From the NCBI GenBank assembly GCA_963775625.1, contig CAVZJM010000004.1, forward strand, positions 1-64,000: a stretch of 64,000 bases of DNA, read 5' to 3'. Shown piece after piece: positions 49,562 to 59,672 of this stretch (position 1 is the first letter of the stretch; each line of letters starts with the position of its first letter). The notes below the pieces were generated by a model. That model made no database searches and was not told the DNA's origin. It saw nothing but the letters and a program-made list of their open reading frames with translations. This DNA comes from JAIBJN01 sp963775625. GTDB lineage: Bacteria; Actinomycetota; Thermoleophilia; Gaiellales; Gaiellaceae. A program made the translations under genes and the position numbers.

Positions 49562-50494
49562 ATGGATGTCGTCTGTCTCGGAATCCTGGTGGCCGACGCC
49601 ATCGCCCGCCCGGTCGGGGAGCTGCCGGAGCGCGGCTCCCTCGCGCTGGTCGACGAGATCTCGCTCCACGGAGGCGGGTGCGCCCTCAACACGGCGAGCG
49701 CGCTCGTCCGGCTCGGCCTCTCCTCGGGCGCCGCGGGCAAGGTCGGCGACGATGCCCTGGGCGCCTTCCTGCTCGCGCTCCTCGACGAGCGCGGCGTCGA
49801 CCGTGACGGCGTCCTGGTGGATCCGGCCGTCGCGACCTCGGGCAGCGTCGTGCTCGTGGACTCCTCCGGGGAGCGGACGTTCCTGCATCTCCCGGGCGCA
49901 AGCGCGAGCCTGCGGGCCGACGAGCTCGACCGGGCGTTCCTGCTCTCGGGACGGTGCCTCCACTTCGCGGGTGCGCTCGTGCTGGAAGCGCTCGACGGCG
50001 AGCCCGCAGCGCGTCTGCTCGCCGAGGCGAGGTCGCGCGGGCTCGTGACGAGCCTCGACACCGTCTGGGACGCGACGGGGCGCTGGGAGCGTGTCCTTCC
50101 CGTTCTGCCGCACGTCGACCTGTTCGCTCCGAGCTTGGCCGAAGGCCGTGCGATCAGCGGCGAGGAGGAACCGGCCGCGATCGCGTCGTGCCTCCGGGAG
50201 CGGGGCGTGGGGGAGGTCGTGCTCAAGTGCGGCGCCTCGGGCTGCTACGTCTCGGGGGAGGGCTTCGAGGGAGCCCTCGACGCGCTCTCGGTGGCTGCCG
50301 TCGACGGCACGGGAGCCGGCGACGCGTTCGTTGCCGGGCTCCTGTACGGCCGCCTCGCGGGCTGGCCGCTCGAACGCTCGGCCCGTTTCGGAAACGCGGT
50401 CGGAGCGCTCGCCACGACGGCTGTCGGCGCGGTCGAAGGGGTGCTGGGCCTCGAGGAGGCGCTCGCCCTCGCTGGCCTCGCCGACGGAGGCTAG
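49562..50494 (+). CDS. PfkB family carbohydrate kinase
   Basis: 310 residues. Signature 1 GGGCALNTASALVRLG and signature 2 VAAVDGTGAGDAFVAGLLYG (with the catalytic Asp and anion-hole GAGD) are intact, and the dimerisation lid is near LALVDEISLHGGG. It phosphorylates a sugar or polyol, probably the intermediate cleaved by the aldolase at 42970. The TAG stop shares CTAG with the convergent SRPBCC gene stop. Confidence 0.9.
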   Translation: MDVVCLGILVADAIARPVGELPERGSLALVDEISLHGGGCALNTASALVRLGLSSGAAGKVGDDALGAFLLALLDERGVDRDGVLVDPAVATSGSVVLVDSSGERTFLHLPGASASLRADELDRAFLLSGRCLHFAGALVLEALDGEPAARLLAEARSRGLVTSLDTVWDATGRWERVLPVLPHVDLFAPSLAEGRAISGEEEPAAIASCLRERGVGEVVLKCGASGCYVSGEGFEGALDALSVAAVDGTGAGDAFVAGLLYGRLAGWPLERSARFGNAVGALATTAVGAVEGVLGLEEALALAGLADGG

Positions 50495-51119
50495 CCGGCG
50501 CGCTGGGCGTCGGGGCGACGTTCGAGGAGGCGCTCGGCCCGCTGCTTGATCCCCAGGAGCATCTTCCGCTCCATGAGGAGCGAGGCCGGCTCCATCGGGA
50601 CCATCCCGAGACGAGCGGCGAGAGTCGGGAGTCGAAAGCGGTTGCGGCTGATCACCCGCGTCGAGCCGTCGCGGGACTCGAGCACGAACGTCCACACCCA
50701 GTTGCCGTCGTCGGAGCGCCACGCGAGCACGTGCTCCGGCTCGACCCGCTCGAGCCGCATCCGATTCGAGCCGTAGCCGATCGTGTCCCCGAGCTGGGGG
50801 TGCTGGAAATCGGGCAGGATGCGATCGACGCTGTGCATGTCGAGGCCGAGCAGGTTCTCGATCCAGTCGTAGGTGTAGGCCCCACCGCGGGGCGAAGGGC
50901 CGATCTGCGCGATCCAGGGCCAGACCGCGGCGGGGGGCGCGTCGATCCCGACGGCGCGCGTCGCGACTCCGTCGGCTTCCTCGAGCAGCTCGTCGCCCGG
51001 CAGCCGAGCAGCCGCCTCCTCGTCCGTCGCTCCCCAGGTCAGGACTGGCGTCCGGAGGAAACGGACATAGAGGGCACCGAGGGCTGCACGATGGCGAGGG
51101 CGGCGTGTCGCAGTTTCAC
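50491..51119 (-). CDS. SRPBCC-fold protein with a disturbed start
   Basis: About 205 residues. The frame contains RAALGALYVRFLRTPVLTWGATDEE, a GDELL-type segment, GIDAPPAAVWPWIAQI and RGGAYTYDWIENLLG, then MHSVDRILPDFQHPQLGDTI and the ISRNRFRLP end. This matches the polyketide cyclase/START-like family of actinobacteria. No ATG, GTG or TTG occurs in this frame before residue ~90 (ATG 50838). GTG 51119 gives MKLRH in another frame that joins RHRAALGAL with one base removed, so a frameshift near 51100 is likely. Confidence 0.6.
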
Positions 51120-51165
51120 GAGGCGATCATCGTTGGAGGACGCGCATCAGCGCCACTGTGACCGG

Positions 51166-51846
51166 TCACACGGAGATGCTGACGGGGAACGTCGCGAGCC
51201 AGATGACCGTGCCGACGAGGACGACGACCCCGAAGGAGAGCAGCACCACGCGAAGCCGCTCGGTCCGAAACCGTGCACCCATGCCGGCGAAGAACAGGGC
51301 GGTGGCGAAGAGGACGACCGCGAGCACGTAGTTGGTCGCCCGCTGCACGTTCGCCCTGGCCTGGGCGGACAACGCGTCCGCCTCCACCTGCAGCTGCTGC
51401 GCCTTCTGCCGCGCGGCCAGCTTGTACTCCGGCATGACGAAGGGGGTTAGAGGGGCGTCTGCGTTCTCGAGCGGCCTCGAGGCGATCCACGTGTCCATTG
51501 CCGGCTTGAACTCGGAGCGGAAGCGCTTGAAGTAGAAGTCGGCGAGCTCCGTCTGCTCCTGGGCGTAGGCGTCCACCCATTGGGTGAAGGTCGCCACGTC
51601 GATCTGCGTCTGGGCGTTCGCGAGGTCGGCTGCGGCGGTCGACTCGATGCGCGCGGCGTTGGCCCGGCTGAACGCCTTCGCCTGCTCGCCGTTCCACCGG
51701 CTCGCCTGGTAGCCGCTCCACGCCGTGCCGACGGTCGCGAGAGCCAGAATCACAGCCGCCAACGTCTCGACTCGGTCGATGCTCTCTTTGCCGGCGCTAC
51801 TCAGAGGGATTCCCCTCGGCGTCGCATGGAATCCGAACGTCGGCAT
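51166..51846 (-). CDS. Membrane protein with N-terminal and paired C-terminal TM helices and a coiled-coil middle
   Basis: 226 residues. An N-terminal helix (VETLAAVILALATVGTAWSGYQASRWNGEQAKAFSRANAARI) is followed by an extracytoplasmic or cytosolic helical region containing FTQWVDAYAQEQTELADFYFKRFRSEFKPAMDTWI. Two C-terminal helices close it. This 'ALATVxTAWSGYQAxRW' start is common in actinobacterial proteins of unknown function, distantly like DUF4337. ATG 51846 overlaps the end of the DUF4239 gene by 50 bp. Confidence 0.65.
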   Translation of the reverse strand: MPTFGFHATPRGIPLSSAGKESIDRVETLAAVILALATVGTAWSGYQASRWNGEQAKAFSRANAARIESTAAADLANAQTQIDVATFTQWVDAYAQEQTELADFYFKRFRSEFKPAMDTWIASRPLENADAPLTPFVMPEYKLAARQKAQQLQVEADALSAQARANVQRATNYVLAVVLFATALFFAGMGARFRTERLRVVLLSFGVVVLVGTVIWLATFPVSISV

Positions 51847-52625
51847 CGATCGCGTCGAGCGCCTCGTCCACGATGCGGAGCGTTCGCTCCATGGCAACCG
51901 GGCGGAGGCCGCCGACATCGGAATGGAACGGGTTGTCGAGGAAGCTGAGGAGGAGCAGCATCAGCACGATCACCGACGTGACCGATCCCATGAGGACGCC
52001 CTGCGTCACGGCGCCCTCGCCGCTGTCCGCGAAGAAGAGCATGTACACGAAGATGACGATGGAGATGAAGAAGAGGACGATCCAGAGCGGCGTCGGGATC
52101 ACGCCCACCGCCCCGTGGACCCTGTCGAGGCGCGCCATCCTCCCGGGCCGACGTCTGGTCGAGCCACTTGTCGTACGCCGACTGCTCGCTCGCGCTGGTC
52201 GGCTCGATCCCCTCCAGGGTCTCGAACATCGCGACTCCCCACGGATTGAGCGCATCGCCCAGAGTCCCGGCCTCCATGCGCTCCCACTCGCCGTTCGCGA
52301 CGAGGCGTCCGTAGCAGACGAGCTCACCCGTCAGATCGCCGACGGTCGACGCCGGGAAGAACTGGGCGGTCTCGACCTGCTGGATCACCGCTAGCGCCTC
52401 AGCCTCGGCGCCGGTCCGCGACTGGTCGTAGCTCGTGAACGTGAGGAAGATGATGAAGCCGAGCAGGACCGAGAAGCCGGTCGCGAGCACGCCGAAGACG
52501 CCGGACGCCCGATCTCCGTCCTGGAAGTAGCTGCCCTCGGGCGCCCGCCTGCGGACGAGCAGCATCACCGTGACGGCGAGCGCGGTCGCCCCGGCGGTGA
52601 TCAGGAATCCCCAGAGCAGGTTCAT
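51797..52625 (-). CDS. DUF4239 (bestrophin-like) membrane protein, frameshifted
   Basis: About 275 residues. The start MNLLWGFLITAGATALAV and VLATGFSVLLGFIIFLTFTSYDQSRTGAEAEA are typical of DUF4239. After SAYDKWLDQTSAR the frame shifts near 52135, and the expected continuation LDRVHGAVGVIPTPLWIVLFFISI, a C-terminal TM pair and DNPFHSDVGGLRPVAM appear in the next frame, ending at 51797. Four membrane helices in total. These proteins are thought to be anion-channel-like, which is unproven. Confidence 0.75.
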
Positions 52626-52696
52626 GGTCGACCGCAACCCTAAACGGAGCCGTCGACTCGTTGTGCAGGCTCGTGAACGGTTTATTCTCCGCAGTC

Positions 52697-54973
52697 ATGA
52701 GCGTCCAGACTGCGCCGAGCAACGTTCCTCCGACCGGACGGGAAGGAGAAGGTCACCGGCTCCGGCCGCTACACGGCCGATCTCAACCTGACGGGCCAGC
52801 TCCACGCGAAGCTCCGCTACGCCGACCACACGCACGCCCGCATCGTCTCGATCGACGCCGGCCGCGCCCGCGCGATGCCGGGCGTGCTCGCCGTCGTCAC
52901 CCACGAGGACGTGCCGGACGTGCTCTACGGCGACCTCGCCCAGGATCGCCGCCTGTTCGCCAAGGAGCGGGTGCGCTTCGAGGGCGACGTCGTCGCGGCG
53001 GTCGCCGCCCTGACTCCTGAGATCGCCGCCGAGGCCGCCGCTGCAATCGAGGTCGAGTACGAGCCGCTGCCGGCCGTCAGCGACATCGAGGCCGCGCTCG
53101 CGGAGGATGCGCCGCTGATCCACGAGGACTGGGAGTCCTACGAGGCCGACGAGGAGCTCGGGCGCAACGGCAACGTCCTCGGCTACTCGACGGTCGTGAA
53201 GGGCGACGCCGAAGCTGCGATGGCGACCGCCGACGTCGTCGTCAAGGGCCGCTACGTCACCGACTCCTCGCAGGGGGCGCCGATCGAGCCGCGCGCGCTC
53301 CTGGCCCAGTGGGAGGGCGACCGCGTCACCGTCTGGAGCTCGACGCAGGTTCCCTACGCTGCCCGGGCCGGCGTCGCGCACGTCCTCCAGATCCCGCAGT
53401 CCCACGTGCGCATCGTCGTTCCGCTCCTCGGCGGCGGCTTCGGCTCCAAGTGCGACTTCCACTACGAGGCGCACGTCGCCGCGCTCGCGCGCGCCGCGGG
53501 ACGGCCGGTGAAGCTCGTGTTCTCGCGCGAGGAGGAGTTCATCGCGCCCGGACCACCGGCGCGAGGGGATGGTGATCGAGCTGGAGACCGGCGCACGCGA
53601 GGACGGGACCCTCGTTGCCCGCCGTGGCCGCCTCGTCCTCGACGGCGGCGCCTACTGCGGCGAGGGCGGCTTCTTCGCGCAGCTCGCGGCCATGCACGCC
53701 TGCGGCCCGTACGTGATCGAGAACGTGGGCGTCGAGTCCAGGCTCGTCTACACGAACAACCAGCCCTCGGGCTCGATCCGCGCGCCGACCGCGCCGCAAG
53801 TCTGCTGGGCGGTCGAGCAGCACATGGACGAGCTGGCCGCGGCGCTCGCGCTCGATCCCGTCGAGCTGCGCCGGCGCACCCTGATCGCCGAGGGCGACAA
53901 GGGGCCGACGCAGCAGGTCTTCGGGCCGATCGCGATGAAGGAGACGCTCGAGCGGGCCGTGGAGATGATCGCGCCCGACGGCGACCTCCCCGAGGACGAG
54001 GCGATCGGAGTCTCCTGCGGCTGGTGGCCGTCCTTCGGGAACCCCTCCGGCGCCTACCTGAAGCTGAACGGCGACGGGTCGGGCACGATCGTCACCGGGG
54101 CCCAGGAGAACGGCAGCGGGGCCGTGATGGCCCTCCCGCTCCTGGTCGCCGACGTGCTCGGCATGCAGCCGTCGGACTTCTCGATCCTCTACCAGGACAC
54201 GGATGCCGCGCCCTTCGACGCAGGCTCGTCGGGGTCGCAGACGACGATGAACAACGGGCGCGCCGTCGTCGCGGCCGCCGGCGAGGTGCGCGACAAGCTG
54301 CTCGACCTCGCCGCGGAGAAGCTCGAGGTCGCCCGCGAGGATCTCGAGCTCGCCGACGGGCAGGTGCGCGTCGTCGGCTCGCCGTCGAAGGCGGTGGAGA
54401 TCTCCGAGCTCGCCGGCTCCGGCGAGCAGCTCATCGGCAAGGGCTCCGGCCCGGTGCCCGAGAACCCGCCCTGCCACGTCGAGGGCTGTCTCGGGCGGCT
54501 CGGCATGGAATCGTTCCTGGAGCCGCAGGTCTTCACCCACGCCGCGCGGGTCAAGGTCGACCGGGAGACCGGCGTCGTGCGCGTCCTCCAGGTCGCGGCC
54601 GTGCATGACTCGGGCACGATCGTGAACCGCATCGGCGCCACCGGGCAGGTGTTCGGCGGCGTCGTCATGGGGATCGGACAGGCGCTCCTGGAGGCCTCCC
54701 AGCTCGACGCCGACGGACGCCAGCGCAATCCGCATCTTCTCGACTACAAGCTCGTGACCGCCGCCGACGCCCCACGCATCGACGTCGAGTGGATCGAGAC
54801 GCCCGCCCAGAACGGCGGCCCGAAGGGGTCCAAGGGAGTCGGCGAGCCGCCCACCGTGCCGACTCCGGGCGCGATCGCAAACGCCATCGCCCGCGTCCTC
54901 GGCGCCCGGGTCAAGGAGCTGCCGATGACGCCCGAGCGAGTCTGGGCGGCCGGCGGCCGGACCGAGCGCATGA
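52697..54973 (+). CDS. Molybdenum hydroxylase large subunit (xanthine dehydrogenase/CODH family), frameshifted
   Basis: The molybdopterin subunit: VTGSGRYTADLNLTGQLHAKLRYADHTHARI, LGGGFGSKCDFHYEAHVAALA (pterin-binding), QTTMNNGRAV and the catalytic-Glu region GSKGVGEPPTVPTPGAIANAIA. The start ATG 52697 is in another frame from DGKEKVTG, needing one base out near 52735. A second extra base near 53547 splits EEFIAP from the expected DHRREGMVIELETG. The end is also unusual: the frame passes without a stop into the medium subunit at 54970; a TGA overlapping that ATG would exist after one further base change. Substrate is unknown. Confidence 0.8.
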
Positions 54974-55879
54974 CCTCCACGTTCGTCTCGGCCGCGACCC
55001 TCGACGAGGCGCTCTCGGCGCTGGCCGGCGGCGCTCGTCCCGTCGCGGGCGGAACGGACCTCGTGGTCGGCTCGCGGCAGGGGAAGGCGCCGCTCCCCGA
55101 GAGCATCGTCGCCATCCACCGCCTCGACGAGCTTCGCGCCTCGGACGCGGCGGACGGACGACTCCGGCTCGGGGCGCTCGTCACCCATGCCGAGATCGCA
55201 GCCGACCCGCTCGTCCTCGAGCGGCTGACGGCGCTTGCGGATGCCTCCTCGATCGTGGGCTCCCACGCGACGCGGGCGCAGGGGACGATCGGGGGCAATC
55301 GTCATGAACGCCTCCCCGGCGATGGAGGTCGGGGGGCCGCTCATGGTCATCGGCGCGACGGTCACGCTCCGGTCGGAGTCGGCCGAGCGGCAAGTTCCGG
55401 TGGCCGACCTCGTGACGGGCCCCGGGACGACCGTCGCCGCCCCGGACGAGCTCCTCACCGCGGTCGAGGTCCCGCTTCCCCCTGACGGAACCGGGAGCTG
55501 CTACGCCCGCCTCGAGTACCGGCGGCAGATGGAGATCGCGGTCGTCGGCGCGACGGCGGCGGTCACGATCGCGGACGGGTCGGTGGAGCAGGCAGGTGTC
55601 GCGATCACGGCGCTCGCCCCCACGATCAGGCTCGTGCCGGAAGCGGCGGAGGCGCTCGTCGGCTCCGACGGCGGCGCGGACGCAGTCGAACGAGCTGCAC
55701 AGGCGGCGGCAGGAGCGGCCGAGCCGATCTCCGACGTCCGCGCCTCGGCCGACTACCGCCGGGCGATGGCCGAGATCGTCGCGCGACGGGTGATCGCGGC
55801 CGCGGTGGCCCGCGCGCGCGGGGAGACCGTCCCGGTGCCGGCCAGCGACGCGCTCTTCGGCGCAGGGGGCGGGTCATGA
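54970..55879 (+). CDS. Molybdenum hydroxylase FAD (medium) subunit, frameshifted
   Basis: About 300 residues. FVSAATLDEALSALAGGARPVAGGTDLVVG is the FAD-binding start and GTIGGN-V-MNASPAMEVGGPLMVIGATVTL the second flavin region. A single extra base near 55300 separates GTIGGN from MNASPA, and the frame then continues through EYRRQMEIAVVGATAAVTIADG to the stop at 55877-55879. The stop overlaps the small-subunit ATG (ATGA). It carries electrons from the 2Fe-2S subunit or to the acceptor. Confidence 0.8.
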
Positions 55880-56342
55880 AGGTTCCGGTGACCCTGAACG
55901 TGAACGGAGTCGCCTACCCGCTCGAGCTGGAGCCGGCGACGACGCTGCTCTACGCCGTCCGCGACCACGTCGGGCTCACCGGCGCGAAGGAGGGCTGCGA
56001 CGACTCGGAGTGCGGCGCCTGCATGATGCTCCTCGACGGCAAGCCGGTGAACTCCTGCTCGTACCTCGCCGCCCAGGCGGACGGGCGCGAGGTGACGACG
56101 GTCGAGGGTCTCGCCGACGGCGCGAGCCTCGCTCCGCTCCAGAGGCGTTCCTGGAGCACGGCGGCGTCCAGTGCGGCTTCTGCACGCCGGGAATGCTGAT
56201 CTCGGCGACCTCTCTCCTGGAGCGAAATCCGCAGCCGACCGAGGACGAGGTCCGGATCGGGCTCTCGGGAAACCTCTGCCGCTGCACCGGGTACGACGGC
56301 ATCGTCAAGGCCGTCCTCGAGGTCGCCGCAGCCGCCCGGTGA
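55876..56342 (+). CDS. Molybdenum hydroxylase 2Fe-2S (small) subunit, frameshifted
   Basis: About 155 residues. The plant-type ferredoxin cluster is at GCDDSECGACMMLLDGKPVNSC, and the second cluster motif at CGFCTPGML with GNLCRCTGYDGIVKAV lies in the neighbouring frame. One base missing near 56143 (LAPLQ then EAFLEHGGVQ) joins them. Both clusters are complete once the shift is corrected. It is the last gene of the hydroxylase operon, ordered large-medium-small. Confidence 0.82.
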
Positions 56343-56478
56343 GGGTGTTTGACTTTCGAAAGGCGGTCGAGGACACTTTCCGCCGTCGGGCTCTAGGGGA
56401 TTCCAGCTTCTTCGCGTAGGTGCACGACCGGCGCCCGGCCTAAGGTTTCCAGCGGCGAACGTCGAAAGGGGTAGGGGC

Positions 56479-58642
56479 ATGTCTCTTCGAAGCGCAGGTC
56501 GCGGGATCCGGAACCGCCGACTCGGCCTCTCCGTTGTGCTCGGCCTCGTCCTGGCGACGGGCGTCGCGTCGGCAAGCGGCGACGAGCCCGTGGTGTTCGA
56601 GCCGGGAGCGCCCGGGCTGGGCGATCCGTACTTCCCGCTCGACGGCAACGGCGGCTACGACGTCAAGCACTACCTGCTGGACGTCAGCTACGACCCCGAG
56701 ACGGACGTGCTCGAGGGAGTGGCGACCATCCGCGCCCGCGCGACGCAGAACCTGTCCAGCTTCAACTTCGACTTCGTCGGTCTCACGGTCGAGTCGATCA
56801 AGGTCAACGGGCGGCCCGCGACCTGGTCACGGGACGACGCCGAGCTGACCGTCACTCCCGCGAAGGGCCTCCGCGAGGGCAGGAGCTTCACGACGGTCGT
56901 GCGCTACGAAGGGATCCCCGAGCCGATCGTCGACGCGTTCGGCGTCAGCGGTTTTCTCGCCACCGACGACGGCATGCTGATCATCGGCGAGCCCCACGTG
57001 GCCGCCACGTGGTTCCCGGCCAACGACCATCCCGACCGACAAGGCCGCCTTCACCTTCCGCGTCAAGGTCCCGGCGGGGCTCGAGGCGGTCGCCAACGGG
57101 AAGCTGAAGAAGAAGCGGACGAAGCACGGGTCGACGACCTGGACCTGGGACGCCAAGGAGCCCATGGCCACCTACCTCGCTACGGCGAACGTCGGCGAGT
57201 TCGACCTGCGCGCCTACAAGCAGGACGGCATCCGCTACTGGGACGCGATCGATCCGGACCTGCTCGACCCGGTGGCCGAGCCGAGGACGGGCGAGCAGTT
57301 CGCCATCTCGCAGCAAAGTGAGCCCTCGTTCAAGAGGCTGGCTCGCACGATCGCGGTGCCGGCCGGAGGGGCGACGCTGTCCTTCTGGATCACACGCGAC
57401 ACCGAGCCGGAGTGGGACTTCGTCTTCGTCGAGGCGCACACGGTCGGGGGCGACGACTGGACGACGCTTGAGGACGCGAACGGGCACACTGGCCAGGGCA
57501 CGGGATTTTCCTGCCCGTTCTGGCTGAGCCTGCATCCGTTCCTGGAGCACTATCAGACCGACAACGGCGACGGCACGTGCTCGCCGGCGGGCAGCACCGG
57601 AGACTGGTGGGCCGCCAGCGGGACGAGCGGCGGCTATGAGCAGTGGCAGGTGGACCTGTCCGCCTACGCCGGAACCGAGGTCGAGGTGTCCATCAGCTAC
57701 GCCAGCGACGACGCTGTCCAGCTGGCGGGCGCCTTCGTCGACGACATCGTCGTCTCCAGCGGGCCCGGGTCGACCTCGTTCGAGGACGACGGGGACACGT
57801 TCGACGGCTGGACGGTGCCCGGGGCCCCGGCCGGGAGCGCACCCAATCCGAACGACTGGATCGCCGGGACGGAGGCGGACACGCCGCCGCCGCTGGGCGA
57901 GATCGCGGAGGGCTCGTTCGCGCGACAGCCCGAGATCATCGACTTCCTGTCCGACAACTTCGGCCGGTACCCGTTCTCGACCTCAGGTGGGATCGTCGAT
58001 GACTTCGACGACCTCTTCTTCGCGCTCGAGAACCAGACCCGTCCGATCTACTCCAAGTTCTTCTTCACCGACCCGGTCTCCGGCGACAACGTCGTCGTCC
58101 ACGAGCTGGCCCACCAGTGGTACGGCGACAGCCTCGCCGTCGCCGCCTGGCAGCACATCTGGCTCAACGAGGGGTTCGCCACGCTACGCCGAATGGCTCT
58201 GGAGCGGAGGACGAGGGCTTCGCCACGGTGCAGGAGAACTTCGACAGCTTCTACTTCGGCATCCCGGAGGACGACCCGTTCTGGTCGGTGATCATCGGCG
58301 ATCCCGGACCGGACCTCATGTTCGACTTCGCCGTCTACGCGTCGCGGAGCGATGACGCTGCAGCAGCTCCGCCTCGCGGTCGGCGACGCCGACTTCTTCA
58401 GGATCCTCCGCAAGTGGGCGAAGATCCACGCGGGCGGGAACGTGACGACCGACGAGTTCATCCAGCTGTCCGAGCGCATCTCGGGCCAGGACCTCGATGC
58501 GCTCTTCGAGACGTGGCTCTTCACGCCCGGAAGGCCGGCCTTGCCTGGCGCCCCGCGCCTCCAGGGCTCGGCCACGACGCAGGATCTCGCTCCTGCGCGT
58601 TCGGTGCGCAGCCTGATGAAGCGGCTCAGCCTGAAGCGGTAG
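56479..58642 (+). CDS. Secreted M1-family metallopeptidase with inserted beta-sandwich domain, frameshifted
   Basis: An N-terminal signal-like segment (LGLSVVLGLVLATGVASA) precedes the M1 beta domain (YDVKHYLLDVSYDPETDVLEG). The zinc site is VVVHELAHQW at about 58091-58120, with the third ligand in LNEGFAT about 18 residues on. Between them lies a MAM/immune-inhibitor-A-like insert, ARTIAVPAGGATLSFWITRD to GAFVDDIVVSSG. Four single-base shifts (near 57032, 58187, 58203 and 58333) break the frame; each downstream stretch continues the M1 fold (YAEWLWS, EDEGFATVQENFDSF, MTLQQLRLAVGD). The protease is probably exported and active if the shifts are sequence errors. Confidence 0.8.
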
Positions 58643-58656
58643 CGATGGAGGCAGAC

Positions 58657-58684
58657 GCGGTCCCCGGCGGAGGCCGGGGACCGC
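58657..58684. terminator. Perfect 12-bp terminator hairpin between convergent genes
   Basis: GCGGTCCCCGGC at 58657-58668 pairs with GCCGGGGACCGC at 58673-58684 across the loop GGAG. It lies between the M1 peptidase stop (58642) and the VOC gene end (58698), so it can serve both strands. It is one of the strongest hairpins seen in the window. Confidence 0.8.
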
Positions 58685-58697
58685 GCTGGCCGGTCGC

Positions 58698-59115
58698 CTA
58701 CCGAGCTTGCGCCAAGCGGAAGTGGTTCCCCGACGAGTCGCGGAACCCCGCGTCGACGCCGTAGGGCTGCTCCGTCGGCTCCTGCGTGAACTCGACGCCG
58801 CGGCCCTTGAGCTCCTCGTAGCTCGCCTGGACGTCGTCCGCCGCGAAGAAGAGGCCGCCGGAGGCGCCTTTCGCCAGGATCGCCTGGATCTGGGCGCGCG
58901 TGTCCTCGTCGAAGACCGGCGGGCCCGGCACGGCCATCAGCGTGATGGAGACGTCGGGCTGGCCCGGGCACGCCGACGCTGAGCCAGCGGAAGTTGCCCA
59001 TCTCGGGGACCGTGACGTCCTCGCGGAGCTCCATCCCGAGCTTCTCGGTGTAGAAGGCGAGGGCCTCGTCCTGGTCGTGGACCCAAACCTGTGTGTGGGT
59101 GAGCTGCTTGAGCAT
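58698..59115 (-). CDS. VOC family protein, frameshifted
   Basis: About 138 residues. LKQLTHTQVWVHDQDEALAFYTEKLGMELRED begins a glyoxalase-type module (metal His in the H/Q-T/V position), FRWLSVGVPG ends the first frame and QPDVSITLMAVPGPPVFDEDTR continues in the next. One extra base near 58966 separates them. The end has GLFFAADDVQASYEELKGRGVEF and FRDSSGNHFRLAQ. Reaction unknown; perhaps a resistance or lactoylglutathione-like enzyme. RBS GAAAGGA precedes the ATG. Confidence 0.75.
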
Positions 59116-59153
59116 GGTGATCCTTTCGCTCTAGTGAACCGTCGCCGGCGACG

Positions 59154-59588
59154 TTAGCCGGGCGTGCCGCGGCTGTCTTCTCCAAACATGCTGGACGCCG
59201 GGCGGGCGTAGGCCTGCAGGACGCATGTGGGGACGCGGGCCCGGGTGAGCGCAGGCGCGTGGGCGGCTCGGTAGGCGCTCGGCGACACCCCATAGGTCCG
59301 GCCGAAGCTCGTCGTGAACGAGCCGACGCTCCGCAGCCCGACGAGCAGGCAGATGTCCGAGACGGTGCGATCGGTGTTGCGGAGGAGCTCCGCCGCGCGC
59401 TCGAGCCGGCGGGTCAGGAGGTACTGGTGCGGCGACTCGCCGAAGGCGCGCCGGAACTCACGGCTGAAGTGCGCGGGGCGAAAGGTGAGCCGCGCGGGCG
59501 AGCGTCGGCACGTCGAGCGGCTCGCGGTAGCGGGCGTCGACAGGTTCCTCGCGCGAAGGAGGTGCCGGACCGGATGAACGGTCTTCAC
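59154..59588 (-). CDS. AraC-family transcriptional regulator with two compensating frameshifts
   Basis: About 144 residues: a stand-alone AraC DNA-binding domain. AHFSREFRRAFGESPHQYLLTRRLERAAELLRNTDRTVSDICLLVGLRSVGSFTTSFGRTYGVSPSAYR is the dual helix-turn-helix. The expected first helix (DARYREPLDVPTLARAAHLSP) is in another frame between about 59475 and 59555, so two single-base changes cancel each other. GTG 59588 (VKTVHPVRHLLRAR) is the likely start. No sensor domain is present. Confidence 0.78.
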   Translation of the reverse strand: MKTVHPVRHLLRARNLSTPATASRSTCRRSPARLTFRPAHFSREFRRAFGESPHQYLLTRRLERAAELLRNTDRTVSDICLLVGLRSVGSFTTSFGRTYGVSPSAYRAAHAPALTRARVPTCVLQAYARPASSMFGEDSRGTPG

Positions 59589-59615
59589 GGCCCCAGTATC
59601 GCCAGCGCGACGAGG

Positions 59616-59644
59616 GGAGGCGGCCACCAAGCGTGGCCGCCTCC
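59616..59644 (-). terminator. Perfect 12-bp hairpin, terminator of the 59673-60257 gene
   Basis: GGAGGCGGCCAC at 59616-59627 pairs with GTGGCCGCCTCC at 59633-59644 across the loop CAAGC. It lies in the 84-bp gap between the secreted-protein stop and the AraC start on the minus strand. A position typical of a terminator. Confidence 0.75.
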
Positions 59645-59672
59645 TCGAGCTTCCGTCCCTGTCGTGACCGCG

